64,000 nucleotides of DNA from Myxococcales bacterium (GCA_029861865.1 JAOTYL010000005.1:1-64000); one strand, 5' to 3'. Positions 14,568 through 25,366 are shown, numbered from the stretch's first letter. Notes: generated by a model from the sequence alone, not told the origin. Made by a program: numbers and translations.

Positions 14568-15767
14568 TCAGTTCCCGGCGATGGCGACCTGGTGTGCTCG
14601 TTCGCGCCACTCCCGGCTTTCGTCGAGGCGATCGGCTTGGGCCAGGAGCGCGGCTAGAAGCGCGCAGAGCCTGTTGAAGCAGTCGTCGCGGCCGACTCCG
14701 TCGGCGAGATCCAGACCAGCGATCATGGTCGGGGCCCCCCGATCCCCGACGTGTGCCTGCAGGCATAGCTCGCCAAATCGTTCGTAAAGTACGAGCGTTG
14801 TGGCGACATCTTCGAGCCGATCGAGGTTTTGAGCCTCGATCGCCGCCTCGAGATGGTCGATCGCCGCGTAGAGCGCCCCATAACCCTCGAGCGCCCCGGC
14901 CACCGAGACGAGCGCCCCGACACGGTCACTGACGCTGTCACTGACGCTGTCACTGGCGCTGTCACTGGCACTGACGCTGTCACTGACCAACCGCGCCACC
15001 TCCGCCGGCCTCACCCACTCGCCCCGCTCGTGCAAAGCGTTGCGGAGCGCATCGCGGAACTCGCCGGCAGTCGGGCGATCTTCTGGGTATCGTTCGAGCG
15101 CGTGTGACAACGCACGTTCGATCTCGATCGGGTGATCGCGTGAAATACCCTGCTGGACGACGAGCCCCAACGAGTACACATCACTTCTGCCGTCCAAGGG
15201 CTCGCCGCCAAGCTGTTCCGGGGAGCAATATCGCATTTCGTGCTCGGCGAGCTCTGTTCGGCGCGGCCACGTCGTTCCGAAACCAGTGAGCTTTACCCCT
15301 CCGGCGGTGCTCAACAAGATCCGATGGGGCGACACACCGCGATGAACGATCCCGAGCAGACGTTGGCTCGCGTCTCTCCGGGCGTGGGCGTAGTCTAGAG
15401 CGTTTGCGACTTGGACGGCGATGTGCGTGATGATCCGCCACGGTAGGGGTTGCTGCGTGAGAAGCGACGCGAGACTCGCGCCCGCGACGTATTCGGTCGC
15501 CACGAAGCAGTCACCGTTCTCGACGCCGACGTCGAGCACCTGCGCGATGTTTGCATGCGACAGGAGCGCCGCCCGCTTGGCCTCGGCGATCATCGTCTCA
15601 TGCGATGTGCTGCCAGAATTCGCCTCACCCCTGATTCGCCAAACTACGACCTCTTTCTCGAACCCCTCCACCCCGATCGACTTTGCTTTGTAGGCCCTCG
15701 TCGACCCTCTGCCCCCGAGCGGGCCGAGGATCTCATACCTCCCGAAGACCAGATCCAATGCCGACAC
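14568..15767 (-). CDS. Ser/Thr pseudokinase with hexanucleotide-repeat-encoded linker
   Basis: The N-terminal 230 residues have the Hanks-kinase fold pattern (FGRYEILGPLGGRG at 8-21, an AEAKRAALLSH helix, RYCSPEQLGG, GRSDVYSLG). Every catalytic residue is missing: the VAIK Lys is Trp43, HRD is HRG (142-144), the catalytic-loop Asn is Arg149, and DFG is GFG (162-164). It should bind partners rather than phosphorylate. A Ser/Asp/Val linker (about 260-281, SVSASDSASDSVSDSVS) is encoded by a (CTGACR)-family repeat. A helical C-terminal domain follows (about 290-399, TPR-like LYAAIDHLEAAIEAQNLDRL). I see no membrane span. Signalling or scaffold role is inferred. Confidence 0.8.
   Translation of the reverse strand: MSALDLVFGRYEILGPLGGRGSTRAYKAKSIGVEGFEKEVVVWRIRGEANSGSTSHETMIAEAKRAALLSHANIAQVLDVGVENGDCFVATEYVAGASLASLLTQQPLPWRIITHIAVQVANALDYAHARRDASQRLLGIVHRGVSPHRILLSTAGGVKLTGFGTTWPRRTELAEHEMRYCSPEQLGGEPLDGRSDVYSLGLVVQQGISRDHPIEIERALSHALERYPEDRPTAGEFRDALRNALHERGEWVRPAEVARLVSDSVSASDSASDSVSDSVSDRVGALVSVAGALEGYGALYAAIDHLEAAIEAQNLDRLEDVATTLVLYERFGELCLQAHVGDRGAPTMIAGLDLADGVGRDDCFNRLCALLAALLAQADRLDESREWRERAHQVAIAGN
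14926..14988. repeat. Hexanucleotide-family repeat inside the pseudokinase gene
   Basis: About ten units of CTGACG, CTGTCA, CTGGCG and CTGGCA type, in frame and without stop codons on the coding (minus) strand. It encodes the Ser/Asp/Val/Ala linker. Confidence 0.9.
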
Positions 15768-15818
15768 GGGCTGAGTCTGCGCCAGGCGTTCCGGGGCGTC
15801 CCGTTTTTGACATGGGGG

Positions 15819-16610
15819 CTAACCGCGGGTGCCGTGCACAGGGTGGATCCGAAGGTAGCGGCCTAGGTGTTTGACGCCGATGTAGAAGGGTAGCGTGTCG
15901 ACCAGAGCGACAGTGAGCTTGAAGGTGTAACCGGCGGCGATGAAGGTGACCAACTGCGGCCAGAGGGACTCCGCAGAATTGATCGGAAGCGCCCTGGCAA
16001 AGAAGTGCGTGATCAGGATCACCGCTACTGTGTCGACCAGCTGACTGATCAGCGTCGAGCCATTGTTCCGCAGCCACAGATGGCGGCCGTCGGTGAGTTG
16101 CTTCCAGAAGTGGAAAAGCTGGACATCGATGAACTGCGCTGCCAGGTAGGCGATCATCGAAGCGGTGACCGCGCCAAAGGCCAACCGGCGGACTTCGAAG
16201 AAGACGCCTTCGGTGGGCGCTTCAGTAAGCTCGAAGCCGGGCAGTTCGCCGCCGATCCAGAGAATCAACATGACCCACAGATTGAGGGCCAGTCCAACCC
16301 AGACCACCTGGTTGGCGCGATGGCGGCCATAGAGCTCGGACAAGAAGTCGGTGCACAGAAATGTGATCGGATAGGGCAACACCCCGACGGCGAGCGGCAT
16401 GGGAATGGTGAGATCGGTTCCTGGGATCTGGAAGCTCAGATCGATGAAGCGAGTGATGCCGAGGATGTTGAGCATCGCGAGCGTTCCGAGAAAGAAGCCG
16501 GAGAAAACGAGGAAGACGGTCTGCCGGCGTTCGTGAAGGGTTGCGGCGTCGAGCTTGGGAAGACCGTCGAACGCGTGCTGCTCCGAGGGCAGCAAATCCG
16601 CCTCTTTCAC
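15819..16610 (-). CDS. Queuosine precursor transporter, YhhQ/VUT family
   Basis: 263 residues from a GTG at 16610 that overlaps the upstream TPR-gene stop by four bases (GTGA); an ATG at 16655 would give a longer overlap. Six or so membrane spans are predicted. Family landmarks are PYPITFLCTDFLSELYGRHR after span 2, then AYLAAQFIDVQLFHFWK, and GSTLISQLVDTVAVI. Members import preQ0 or preQ1 for tRNA queuosine synthesis in the inner membrane. No que genes or preQ1 riboswitch are seen nearby, so the substrate is inferred from family alone. Confidence 0.85.
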   Translation of the reverse strand: MKEADLLPSEQHAFDGLPKLDAATLHERRQTVFLVFSGFFLGTLAMLNILGITRFIDLSFQIPGTDLTIPMPLAVGVLPYPITFLCTDFLSELYGRHRANQVVWVGLALNLWVMLILWIGGELPGFELTEAPTEGVFFEVRRLAFGAVTASMIAYLAAQFIDVQLFHFWKQLTDGRHLWLRNNGSTLISQLVDTVAVILITHFFARALPINSAESLWPQLVTFIAAGYTFKLTVALVDTLPFYIGVKHLGRYLRIHPVHGTRG

Positions 16611-17974
16611 TGGTTGGCCTTCCGGGGAAGCGCCTTTCGCTCGAGGCCGCGCCACGCCTGGTGCTCTTGGCCAGCCCGCTTGGTTTCGCCGAGCTCTTCG
16701 TAGAGGCTCGGGAGCGAGGCTGCCAGCGCGCCGCTCTTGACCGAGGCCTCCCAGGCATCTCTAAGCGAAGCGAGATGCACACGAGCCGGCACAATGATCT
16801 TCCCACGCGCGAACCCTGGCACTGACGCTGACACTGCCCCGTGATCGTGCGGCTCGCCCGCCTCACATGCCGCGCAGTGATGCTCGATTCGCTCGCGTTG
16901 GATGAAGACCCGCGTTCCGTGGGGCAGCGTTTGCTCGAGCTCAGTGAGGGCCCCCGATTCGTTTTCGAGCGCCAAGAAAGGCCATCGGTGCTCATCGCCG
17001 CGCCGGAGGATCTCCAAGAGTGGGAATACGGGCACCGGACCGGACTCCGAGATGCGGTGCTCGGCGACCGGTGCGCCGTCCCACAAGATTAGGTCTCCGT
17101 AGTCGATCGGGGCGTCGCGGAAAGTCGGCGACTGCACGACTCCGTGACACGGGCTGAGCGGAGCAACCCACACGAGCTCGAACCCCACCCCGGTTGGAAG
17201 CTTCGACGTCGCGTCGACGGGTGAGGGCCGCGAGAGCACCCGGATCCAAACGGGTGGAAGCCCGTCGACCAAGGGCATGTTCGTCTTGGGATCCGCCTGG
17301 ACGGGCATCCCGAGCTCCTCCCAGCACCGGTATGCGACCTCGCGAGAGCCGACCCCGGTCGCGCAGATCGCGAGATTCCAAAGAGCGGGGCGTCTAGCGG
17401 CCTCGTGGTCGAGCGCCATCTGGTTCGCCCTGAGTCCCTCTTCGAAGCGACCGCGCCATTTGTGCAATAGTCCCAAGTCGTACCACCACGAACTTCGCTC
17501 CCCGTCCAGCTTGAGCGCCCGGTTGAAGGCTTGTTGTGCATCCGCGTCGTAGCCGGGGCCGCACAGACGCAGCGCATTGCCAAGGCTCGCATGCAGATGG
17601 CCCGCGATGTCCGGGTCCCGCCGTTCCCGATCAGAGAGCGCGTCCAGAGCGCGTCGAAGCGTGTCGGACGCCCACCGCGCGGGCGTATCCTCGGTCACGA
17701 CCGGCTCGTCCATCCCCCGGCGTGCTGCCTGGTCGATCAAGAGGGCAGCGATCGCCAACGTGGTTTTCCAGTCTTCGGACCACGCTTCTGCCAGCTCCCG
17801 AAGCACGTCTCGGTGCGACGTCTCGTTTCCGAGCGCTCGAATCAGCTCGATCGCGAGCTCGGCGAGCGTTCGATCGGACTTGAGCTGAGCCTTCCGCCCC
17901 AAGAGCACCCGCCAGGTCGCTTCGAGCTCGTCCTCGGGGAGCGGCGCTGCTTGAGGGGGTCCCATCGGGCGCAA
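16607..17974 (-). CDS. TPR-repeat protein of unknown function
   Basis: 455 residues, no signal peptide. The first 230 are helical with at least three TPR-like units (AGHLHASLGNALRLCGPGYD; WWYDLGLLHKWRGRFEEGL; LWNLAICATGVGSREVAYRC). The second half is beta-rich with conserved-looking Trp, His and Cys (HHCAACEAGEPHDHG, about 375-390), a possible metal site. Directly after it, GAVSASVPG is encoded by a copy of the hexanucleotide repeat. It is translationally coupled to the YhhQ-type transporter downstream. I do not recognise the family. Confidence 0.65.
   Translation of the reverse strand: MRPMGPPQAAPLPEDELEATWRVLLGRKAQLKSDRTLAELAIELIRALGNETSHRDVLRELAEAWSEDWKTTLAIAALLIDQAARRGMDEPVVTEDTPARWASDTLRRALDALSDRERRDPDIAGHLHASLGNALRLCGPGYDADAQQAFNRALKLDGERSSWWYDLGLLHKWRGRFEEGLRANQMALDHEAARRPALWNLAICATGVGSREVAYRCWEELGMPVQADPKTNMPLVDGLPPVWIRVLSRPSPVDATSKLPTGVGFELVWVAPLSPCHGVVQSPTFRDAPIDYGDLILWDGAPVAEHRISESGPVPVFPLLEILRRGDEHRWPFLALENESGALTELEQTLPHGTRVFIQRERIEHHCAACEAGEPHDHGAVSASVPGFARGKIIVPARVHLASLRDAWEASVKSGALAASLPSLYEELGETKRAGQEHQAWRGLERKALPRKANQ
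16818..16838. repeat. Short hexanucleotide-family repeat inside the TPR gene
   Basis: GGCACTGACGCTGACACTGCC, three perfect units, in frame in the TPR protein, where it encodes VSASV on the minus strand. Confidence 0.75.
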
Positions 17975-18117
17975 AGCTTAGCAGTCCGTCCACTCTTGTC
18001 AGCGATGAGACGCGCGGAACCCATGATTTTGGCGCCCTTCTTGCTGGTCTTCGAAGTTTTTCGCTAACCTGGGGGGACGAGGCCGGTCAGCGGCCGTCAC
18101 TGCTGAACGAGGACGAG

Positions 18118-18873
18118 TTGCAATACCACAGTGCGGGACTGACCGACGTAGGCCAACGCCGAAAGCTCAATGAGGACGCCTTCTTGGTCGATGACGTCCT
18201 AGGGCTCTACGTCGTCGCCGATGGAATGGGTGGGCACGCAGCGGGCGAGATCGCGAGTCAGGAAGCCGTCGACACCGTTCATGGGATGGTGAGGCGGGGT
18301 CACAGTGCCCTCGACAGGGTCGCGCAGGGCGACACCTCCGAAGCATCGCTTCGCGCAGCCATCCGCGTTGTCGAGAGCGCCGTCCAGGCCGCGACCTACA
18401 TGGTTTTCGGTTTAGCGCAGCATGATCCCGATCAGCAGGGGATGGGGACCACGGTTTCGGTGCTCGCGATGTGCGGCGACTATGGCATCACCGCGCAGGT
18501 CGGCGACAGCCGGATCTATTTGGTCCGCGGTCATCAGGCAAACTCACTCACCGAAGATCACACGTTGGTCGCGTGGCAGCTCAAGCAAGGGATCATCACC
18601 GAGTCCGAAGCGGCCCGCTCGCCACACCGAAACGTGATCACGCGGGCCGTCGGCAGCCGAGAGTACGTCCAAGTCGATACGGGATTCTTCGAGGTGCAAC
18701 CCTCGGATTGCTTTCTGCTGTGCTCGGATGGGCTGCACGGTTACCTCCAGGAGGACGAGATCCCGGAGATCATCGACATGGGTCCCAAGGGCGCAACCCA
18801 ACGGTTCGTCCACATCGCCAACTCACGTGGCGGCCGCGACAACATCACCGCCGTCGTAGTCAGCGTGCACTGA
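18118..18873 (+). CDS. PP2C-family Ser/Thr protein phosphatase
   Basis: 251 residues from a TTG start supported by a GAGGA Shine-Dalgarno four bases upstream. Metal-binding and catalytic motifs are intact: RKLNEDAFLVDD near 17-28, VVADGMGGHAAGE, GMGTTVSVL, GDSRIYLVR, LLCSDGL and the terminal RDNITAVVV. The enzyme is expected to be a cytoplasmic Mn/Mg-dependent phosphatase reversing Hanks-kinase phosphorylation. The active kinase at 32451 is a possible partner, though not adjacent. No membrane span. The gene converges on rpsA. Confidence 0.92.
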   Translation: MQYHSAGLTDVGQRRKLNEDAFLVDDVLGLYVVADGMGGHAAGEIASQEAVDTVHGMVRRGHSALDRVAQGDTSEASLRAAIRVVESAVQAATYMVFGLAQHDPDQQGMGTTVSVLAMCGDYGITAQVGDSRIYLVRGHQANSLTEDHTLVAWQLKQGIITESEAARSPHRNVITRAVGSREYVQVDTGFFEVQPSDCFLLCSDGLHGYLQEDEIPEIIDMGPKGATQRFVHIANSRGGRDNITAVVVSVH

Positions 18874-18934
18874 CCCCGTAGAGCAACTTCGTCGCCACGG
18901 GGCTGGGTCGCGAGTGGCGGCGGCGGTACCCGCG

Positions 18935-18978
18935 ACAGTGTCAGGGGCAGTGCCAGCGTCGGCGCCAGTGCCAGTGTG
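18935..18978. repeat. Hexanucleotide-family repeat downstream of rpsA
   Basis: CAGTGTCAG, CAGTGCCAG and CAGCGTC units, the reverse complement of the CTGACR family with several GGC variants. It fills the gap between convergent PP2C and rpsA and ends two bases before the rpsA stop codon. Confidence 0.8.
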
Positions 18979-18980
18979 CC

Positions 18981-20822
<1,842 letters not shown>

Positions 20823-20933
20823 GTATGAATCGCTGATTCCGGAGCTATCGCGGGCGCCCGGCACGATCATGCCGCACATCCGAATACCCCCGAAAAACAG
20901 GGAGTGCGTGGGTAGCAGGCGGGTTTGGAGGTG

Positions 20934-21653
20934 TCAACCAACGGTGGGACCGGTCGATCCGCCCGGAGAGCCCGAGGAATCGCACGACCGAACGAGCTCG
21001 AGAACGTGCTCGACGACGGCGTCGAGGTCGAGGCTCGTGCTGTCGAGGATCACAGCATCTTCGGCTGGTCTGAGCGGCGCGATCGGGCGCGTAGAATCCG
21101 CCTTATCACGCGACCGGATCTGCGAAAGGATTTGGTTCTTATCCGCAGTCATTCCGCGGTCTTGGAGATCTCGTGCCCGTCGGCGGGCGCGTTCCTCGGC
21201 CGATGCCGTCAAAAAGAGCTTCACCTCGGCATCGGGGAAGACGACCGTGCCGATGTCCCGGCCTTCGAGGACGACGCCACCGTCGCGACCGAGCGACCGT
21301 TGGATGTCGAGTAGCGCACGCCTCACTCCGGGGTATGCGCTGACCCGGCTCGCCCCGGCAGAGATTTCGGGTCTGCGAATCTCGTCGGCTCGGTCGACCC
21401 CGTCGATCGTGAGCCGCGGGGTCCCGTCGGCCCCCGGTTCGAGGGAGAGCGCTACCTCACCACTGAGTGTGACGATCGCTTCCTCATCGTCCCACGAGAT
21501 CCCGCGATCCCGTGCGGCGAGCGCGACCCCACGATAGAGAGCGCCCGTGTCGACTAGGACATAGCCCAGGCGCTGAGCGAGGACGCGCGCGGTGGTGCTC
21601 TTGCCGACGCCGGCAGGGCCGTCGATGGCGATGACGGGACGTGTGCGATTCAC
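20934..21653 (-). CDS. cmk: Cytidylate kinase
   Basis: 239 residues. It phosphorylates CMP and dCMP with ATP. The P-loop GPAGVGKST spans 12-20, and GYVLVDTGALYRGVA and VVLEGRDIGTVVFPDAEVKL are CMP-kinase signatures. The lid region with RARRRARDLQDRG follows. A Gly/Ser/Pro tail is slightly long. It overlaps aroA by four bases (ATGA) and precedes rpsA, as in many bacteria. Confidence 0.95.
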   Translation of the reverse strand: MNRTRPVIAIDGPAGVGKSTTARVLAQRLGYVLVDTGALYRGVALAARDRGISWDDEEAIVTLSGEVALSLEPGADGTPRLTIDGVDRADEIRRPEISAGASRVSAYPGVRRALLDIQRSLGRDGGVVLEGRDIGTVVFPDAEVKLFLTASAEERARRRARDLQDRGMTADKNQILSQIRSRDKADSTRPIAPLRPAEDAVILDSTSLDLDAVVEHVLELVRSCDSSGSPGGSTGPTVG

Positions 21654-23008
21654 GAAGCCTCCTCCTCGATCGGTGCGCCGAGGGAGCGCATGAGCGATAC
21701 GAATCCAGGGAAGCTCGTGTCGACCGCTTCTGCACCGTCGATGACCGATTCCCCGTCAGCCACCAAGCCCAGCAAAGCGCTGGCCATGGCGATGCGGTGG
21801 TCACCGCGACTGGCGATGTGAGCGGCCCGCAGCGGCTGGCCGCCGGTGATGATCAAGCCGTCCGGCAGCTCTTCGCACGGAACGCCGAAGGCATCGAGCA
21901 CCTTCGCCATCGTGGCAAGGCGGTCGCTCTCTTTCACGCGAAGCTCCGCCGCGTCTCGAATCTCGGTCACACCTTTGGCGACCGCCGCCAGCGCGCAGAC
22001 TGCGGGTATCTCGTCGATCATGCGAACGATCAGTTCACCGCCCGCGACGGCCCCGCGCATCGAGCCATGCGCGATCGTGATCTCGGCCATCGGTTCGTCG
22101 CCCGCGCCGTGGCCGCTTGGCCGGTGCCCGACGTTTGCCCCTGAGAGCCGAAGCCAGTCGAAGATGCCGGTGCGTGTAGGATTGACCCCGACGTCTTCGA
22201 CGCTCAGCTCACTGCCCGCGACCATTGCAGCTGCGACGATCGGAAACGCTGCGCTCGACGGGTCGCCAGGCACATGCCACTCGAAGGGGTCCCAGCCGCC
22301 CGTCCATTCGGCGGTAGGGTCGAGGACCACCGATGAGCCTGCCGTCCGTAGCGGAACGCCGAGCGCGAGCATCATGCGTTCGGTGTGATCCCGCGAAAGC
22401 ACGGGCTCTTCAAGGGCGGTAACACCGTCTGCATAGAGGCCGCTCAAGAGCAAAGCGCTTTTGATCTGCGCGCTCGCGACCGGCATGGTGTACTCGATCC
22501 CGCGCAAGGACTCCCCTTCGACCAGTGGGGCGATCGAGATAGGCGGGTAGAGCTCGTTGGGCTTGGCGCCCGGTGTGCCTGCGATGTGGGCCCCGCGGGC
22601 CCGCAGCGGCTCGATGATCCGAGCCATCGGCCGGCGCGTCAGCGATTCGTCTCCAACCAATCGGCTGCCAAACCGTTGCCCGCTCAAGAGGCCGGAGAGA
22701 AGTCGCATGGTGGTGCCCGAGTTCTCACAGTCGACAACGGTGGTGGGCATGCGAAGGCCGCGAAGCCCGACGCCGTGGACTCCGGTGCCTCCTGAGCCGG
22801 TTTCGATCGCGACACCCATCGCGGCAAACGCATCGGCGGTGGCCCGGTTGTCGAGGCCTTCGGAAAGCCCGGTGATCCGCGAGGTGCCCCGTCCTAGCGC
22901 TCCGAAAATCAGGCTCCGGTGACCGATCGATTTGTCGCCCGGCACGCGTATGGATCCTCGCAGAGGCCCGGAGCGTCGCACGCGATAGCGCTTGCCGTCG
23001 TTAGTCAC
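21650..23008 (-). CDS. aroA: 3-phosphoshikimate 1-carboxyvinyltransferase (EPSP synthase)
   Basis: 452 residues. It joins shikimate-3-phosphate and phosphoenolpyruvate in the common aromatic pathway. Substrate-binding PGDKSIGHRSL (23-33), the NSGTTMRLLSG loop near residue 92, GDESLTRRPM and RVKESDRLATM are all visible. The length is normal. It overlaps hisC by eight bases and cmk by four, so pheA-hisC-aroA-cmk-rpsA is likely one transcript, linking aromatic amino acid synthesis to translation. Confidence 0.95.
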   Translation of the reverse strand: MTNDGKRYRVRRSGPLRGSIRVPGDKSIGHRSLIFGALGRGTSRITGLSEGLDNRATADAFAAMGVAIETGSGGTGVHGVGLRGLRMPTTVVDCENSGTTMRLLSGLLSGQRFGSRLVGDESLTRRPMARIIEPLRARGAHIAGTPGAKPNELYPPISIAPLVEGESLRGIEYTMPVASAQIKSALLLSGLYADGVTALEEPVLSRDHTERMMLALGVPLRTAGSSVVLDPTAEWTGGWDPFEWHVPGDPSSAAFPIVAAAMVAGSELSVEDVGVNPTRTGIFDWLRLSGANVGHRPSGHGAGDEPMAEITIAHGSMRGAVAGGELIVRMIDEIPAVCALAAVAKGVTEIRDAAELRVKESDRLATMAKVLDAFGVPCEELPDGLIITGGQPLRAAHIASRGDHRIAMASALLGLVADGESVIDGAEAVDTSFPGFVSLMRSLGAPIEEEAS

Positions 23009-24098
23009 CCGTTTCCTTTAGCACGCGGTCGAGGGCGTCGAGAAAGCGCGCGTTCTCGTTCGGTCGTCCGACCGTGACGCGAATCCAAGACTCGATAGGC
23101 TCACGCATCGCTCTCACGATGACGCCCTCGTGGAGCAGCGCGTCGTAGATGGTCCTTCCCGGCTTGGGCATCTTGACGAGAAGAAAGTTCGCCTGACTCG
23201 GCGCGACTTCGAGGCTCCGTTCATGCAGGGCGTCCCGGAGCTTGGTCCGGTCTCGGAGGCAGGCGTCGACCGTCGTGGCAAGATGTGCTTGGTCGCCGAG
23301 CGCGAGCCGCGCTGCGTGTTGCCCGATCGTGCCCACATTGAAAGGAGCGCGCAGTCGATTGAGACCGAAAACGAGCTCGGGTGTGCCGACGACGTAACCG
23401 ACGCGGAGACCGGCAAGGCCGTACGCCTTCGAAAAGGTTCGAAGGATCGCGAGTCGTTCGCGCGCGCCGCGGAGCTCTGTGGCGGATCGAAAGTCGGTGA
23501 TGTCGGCATACTCGACATAAGCTTCGTCGATCACGACGAGTACCTGCTCGGGGGCCGATGTCAAAAGCCGCTCTAGCTCTGAGCCGCCGATGTAGCTTCC
23601 GGTCGGATTGTTGGGATTCGACACGAAGAGCAGCTTTGTCTTCGGCGTCACCGCGTCGAGCAGGTCGTCGACGTTCCAATGAAGGTCGTCGCGGAGCGAG
23701 ACGGCGCTGTACCGGAGCTCTTGGGCGATCGAGCCGATGCGGTAGCACGGAAACGACGGGTGCCCGAACACTGCGTGCTCATCACGGCTCGCGCACACGC
23801 GACACAGCAAGTCGATCAGCTCATTCGAGCCGTTGCCAAGGGTGATGTGGTCGGCCGGGACCGAATGGTGTGCTGCCAAAGCTTCGCGAAGGTCGTGTCC
23901 GGTCGGGTCTGGGTACCGATTGAGGTGAACGTTAGCGTCGAGCGCTTCAGCGACTTTAGGCGATGGTCCGTAGGGATTCTCGTTCGAGGCGAGCTTGATG
24001 ACCTCGTCGACGCCGAGCTCGCGCCTGAGCTCATCTTCGGGCTTGCCCGGTTCGTAGGCTGTCAGCGCCAAGATGTGCGGGGCGACGAGATTGCTCAT
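23001..24098 (-). CDS. hisC: Histidinol-phosphate / aromatic aminotransferase
   Basis: 365 residues, fold-type I PLP aminotransferase. ELIKLASNENPYGPS-type N-terminus (DEVIKLASNENPYGPSP), FVSNPNNPTGSYI, VIDEAYVEYAD and the PLP-Lys segment RTFSKAYGLAGLRVGY (Lys near 222) match HisC. HisC-type enzymes accept histidinol phosphate and often phenylpyruvate or hydroxyphenylpyruvate. Its place between pheA and aroA suggests it serves as the aromatic aminotransferase here; no other his gene is in the window. Confidence 0.9.
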   Translation of the reverse strand: MSNLVAPHILALTAYEPGKPEDELRRELGVDEVIKLASNENPYGPSPKVAEALDANVHLNRYPDPTGHDLREALAAHHSVPADHITLGNGSNELIDLLCRVCASRDEHAVFGHPSFPCYRIGSIAQELRYSAVSLRDDLHWNVDDLLDAVTPKTKLLFVSNPNNPTGSYIGGSELERLLTSAPEQVLVVIDEAYVEYADITDFRSATELRGARERLAILRTFSKAYGLAGLRVGYVVGTPELVFGLNRLRAPFNVGTIGQHAARLALGDQAHLATTVDACLRDRTKLRDALHERSLEVAPSQANFLLVKMPKPGRTIYDALLHEGVIVRAMREPIESWIRVTVGRPNENARFLDALDRVLKETGD

Positions 24099-24173
24099 GA
24101 GGGTGCGTCAGCCTGCCACGCTAGTGTTTGATCCGAAAAAGTAGTGTGCGAGAGATTTTCGTTTGTGGCCGAG

Positions 24174-24299
24174 CGCCCCCGCACTATCGCCCGGATCGCC
24201 TTCGGCGAGCAATTGGTCCCGCCCCACCGCCCCCACACTATCGCCCGGATCGCCTTCGGCGAGCAATTGGTCCCGCCCCACCGCCCCCACACTATCGCC
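24174..24299. repeat. 54-bp tandem repeat, two full copies and a partial third
   Basis: Units start at 24174, 24228 and 24282 (third truncated to 18 bases at the pheA stop). Copies 1 and 2 differ at one base. Each contains TCGC-C(TTCG)G-CGA, a stable UUCG-type hairpin. It lies between pheA and hisC on the transcribed strand and contains no gene; the only frames are 18-residue repeats. Confidence 0.9.
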
Positions 24300-25366
24300 T
24301 AGCTTGGTCTTGGATAGCTGCCGATAACCTTGGTATAACGCGCGATTCTGCGCAGCTCCTCGACCGCGGTCAGGATGTCGCGGTCGGTGATGTGCCCATC
24401 GAGCTCGAGAAAGAACACGTGCCGCCACTCCGTGGTGGTCGATGGCCTCGATTCGATCCGGGTGAGGTTGATCTTCCGGTCGGCCAGCGGTCGGAGCGCC
24501 CGGTGAAGCGCACCAGGGTCGTCCCCTGGAGCCATCGCGAGCACGGTGCGGTCCTGACCGGTGCGGGATGGGAGGCGGTTTCCGACGATGCCAAAGCGCG
24601 TTCGTACGCCCGAGTCGTCTTCGATGCGGTCGTCGATGACCCGGAGCTCGTGCAGCTCGCGCAACAGGCTAGTGCCCACTGCGGCAGCTTGGTCGTCGGC
24701 CAATGCAAAGTGCGCGGCGGCCTCACCGGACTGAACGTCGACGAAGATCGCGTCTGGGTAACGAGAGCGCAGCTGCCTCTCGCAGGCCGCCATCGCTGGG
24801 GCAGCGCCGTAGACTTTCACGACGTGGGCAGGATCCCCCGACTGCGACAGAAGCTGGTACCTCAACGGAGCACTACGCTCGGCGCAAAGCTTCGCGTCGG
24901 TCGCAACCAGGCCCGTCAATGTTGCGGTGATCGCGCCGTCGGTGGAGGTCTCGAGTGGGACGACACCGAAGGTCGCGTGCGCGTGCAGCACAGCATCCAG
25001 CGCCTCCCGGACCGACTCGGTGGGTCGGAAGCTCGGCGCGTGCCCGAAGTACTCGCGCGCCGCGGCGTGTGCAGGGCCGCCGGGCGAACCAAAGTAGGCC
25101 ACCACGTCGGGCGTGATGAGCTCGGTACAGGCGGAGAGCACCTCACGAAACACCGGTTCGATGCTGGCGGCTGGAAATTCGTTCGCCAACGCCCGCGCTG
25201 CGGAGATGACCGCTGTCTTCTTCGGAAGTCGAAGCGGCTCGTCACCTGCTTCGCTCCGCAACGCTCTGTATTGTTGGATCGTCCTTGCGCGCGCGTTCAA
25301 AGCCTCGACGAGTTGGCGGTCAGCCTCTTCGAGTGCCTTCGTGATCCTGTGAAGCCGCTCGTCCAT
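24299..25366 (-). CDS. pheA: Bifunctional chorismate mutase / prephenate dehydratase (P-protein)
   Basis: 355 residues from the ATG at 25366. An AroQ-type chorismate mutase helix bundle (about 1-80) is followed by prephenate dehydratase (about 88-265) with the catalytic TRF at 256-258 and a C-terminal ACT regulatory domain with ESRP (305-308) and FFLELDGH. Together they convert chorismate to phenylpyruvate, with phenylalanine feedback expected at the ACT domain. The usual PxENSxxG motif reads PLETSTDG (137-144), an Asn-to-Thr change. The mutase part is divergent: LRLPKK replaces the usual R-x-x-K spacing. It lies 55 bases after mutS. Confidence 0.9.
   Translation of the reverse strand: MDERLHRITKALEEADRQLVEALNARARTIQQYRALRSEAGDEPLRLPKKTAVISAARALANEFPAASIEPVFREVLSACTELITPDVVAYFGSPGGPAHAAAREYFGHAPSFRPTESVREALDAVLHAHATFGVVPLETSTDGAITATLTGLVATDAKLCAERSAPLRYQLLSQSGDPAHVVKVYGAAPAMAACERQLRSRYPDAIFVDVQSGEAAAHFALADDQAAAVGTSLLRELHELRVIDDRIEDDSGVRTRFGIVGNRLPSRTGQDRTVLAMAPGDDPGALHRALRPLADRKINLTRIESRPSTTTEWRHVFFLELDGHITDRDILTAVEELRRIARYTKVIGSYPRPS

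Noticed and set aside
18874-18902. Intrinsic terminator after the PP2C gene
   Set aside because: CCCCGT and ACGGGG could pair, but the loop is 17 bases and no T-run follows.
24174-24299. CRISPR array
   Set aside because: The 54-base units are directly adjacent with no unique spacers, and there are no cas genes.
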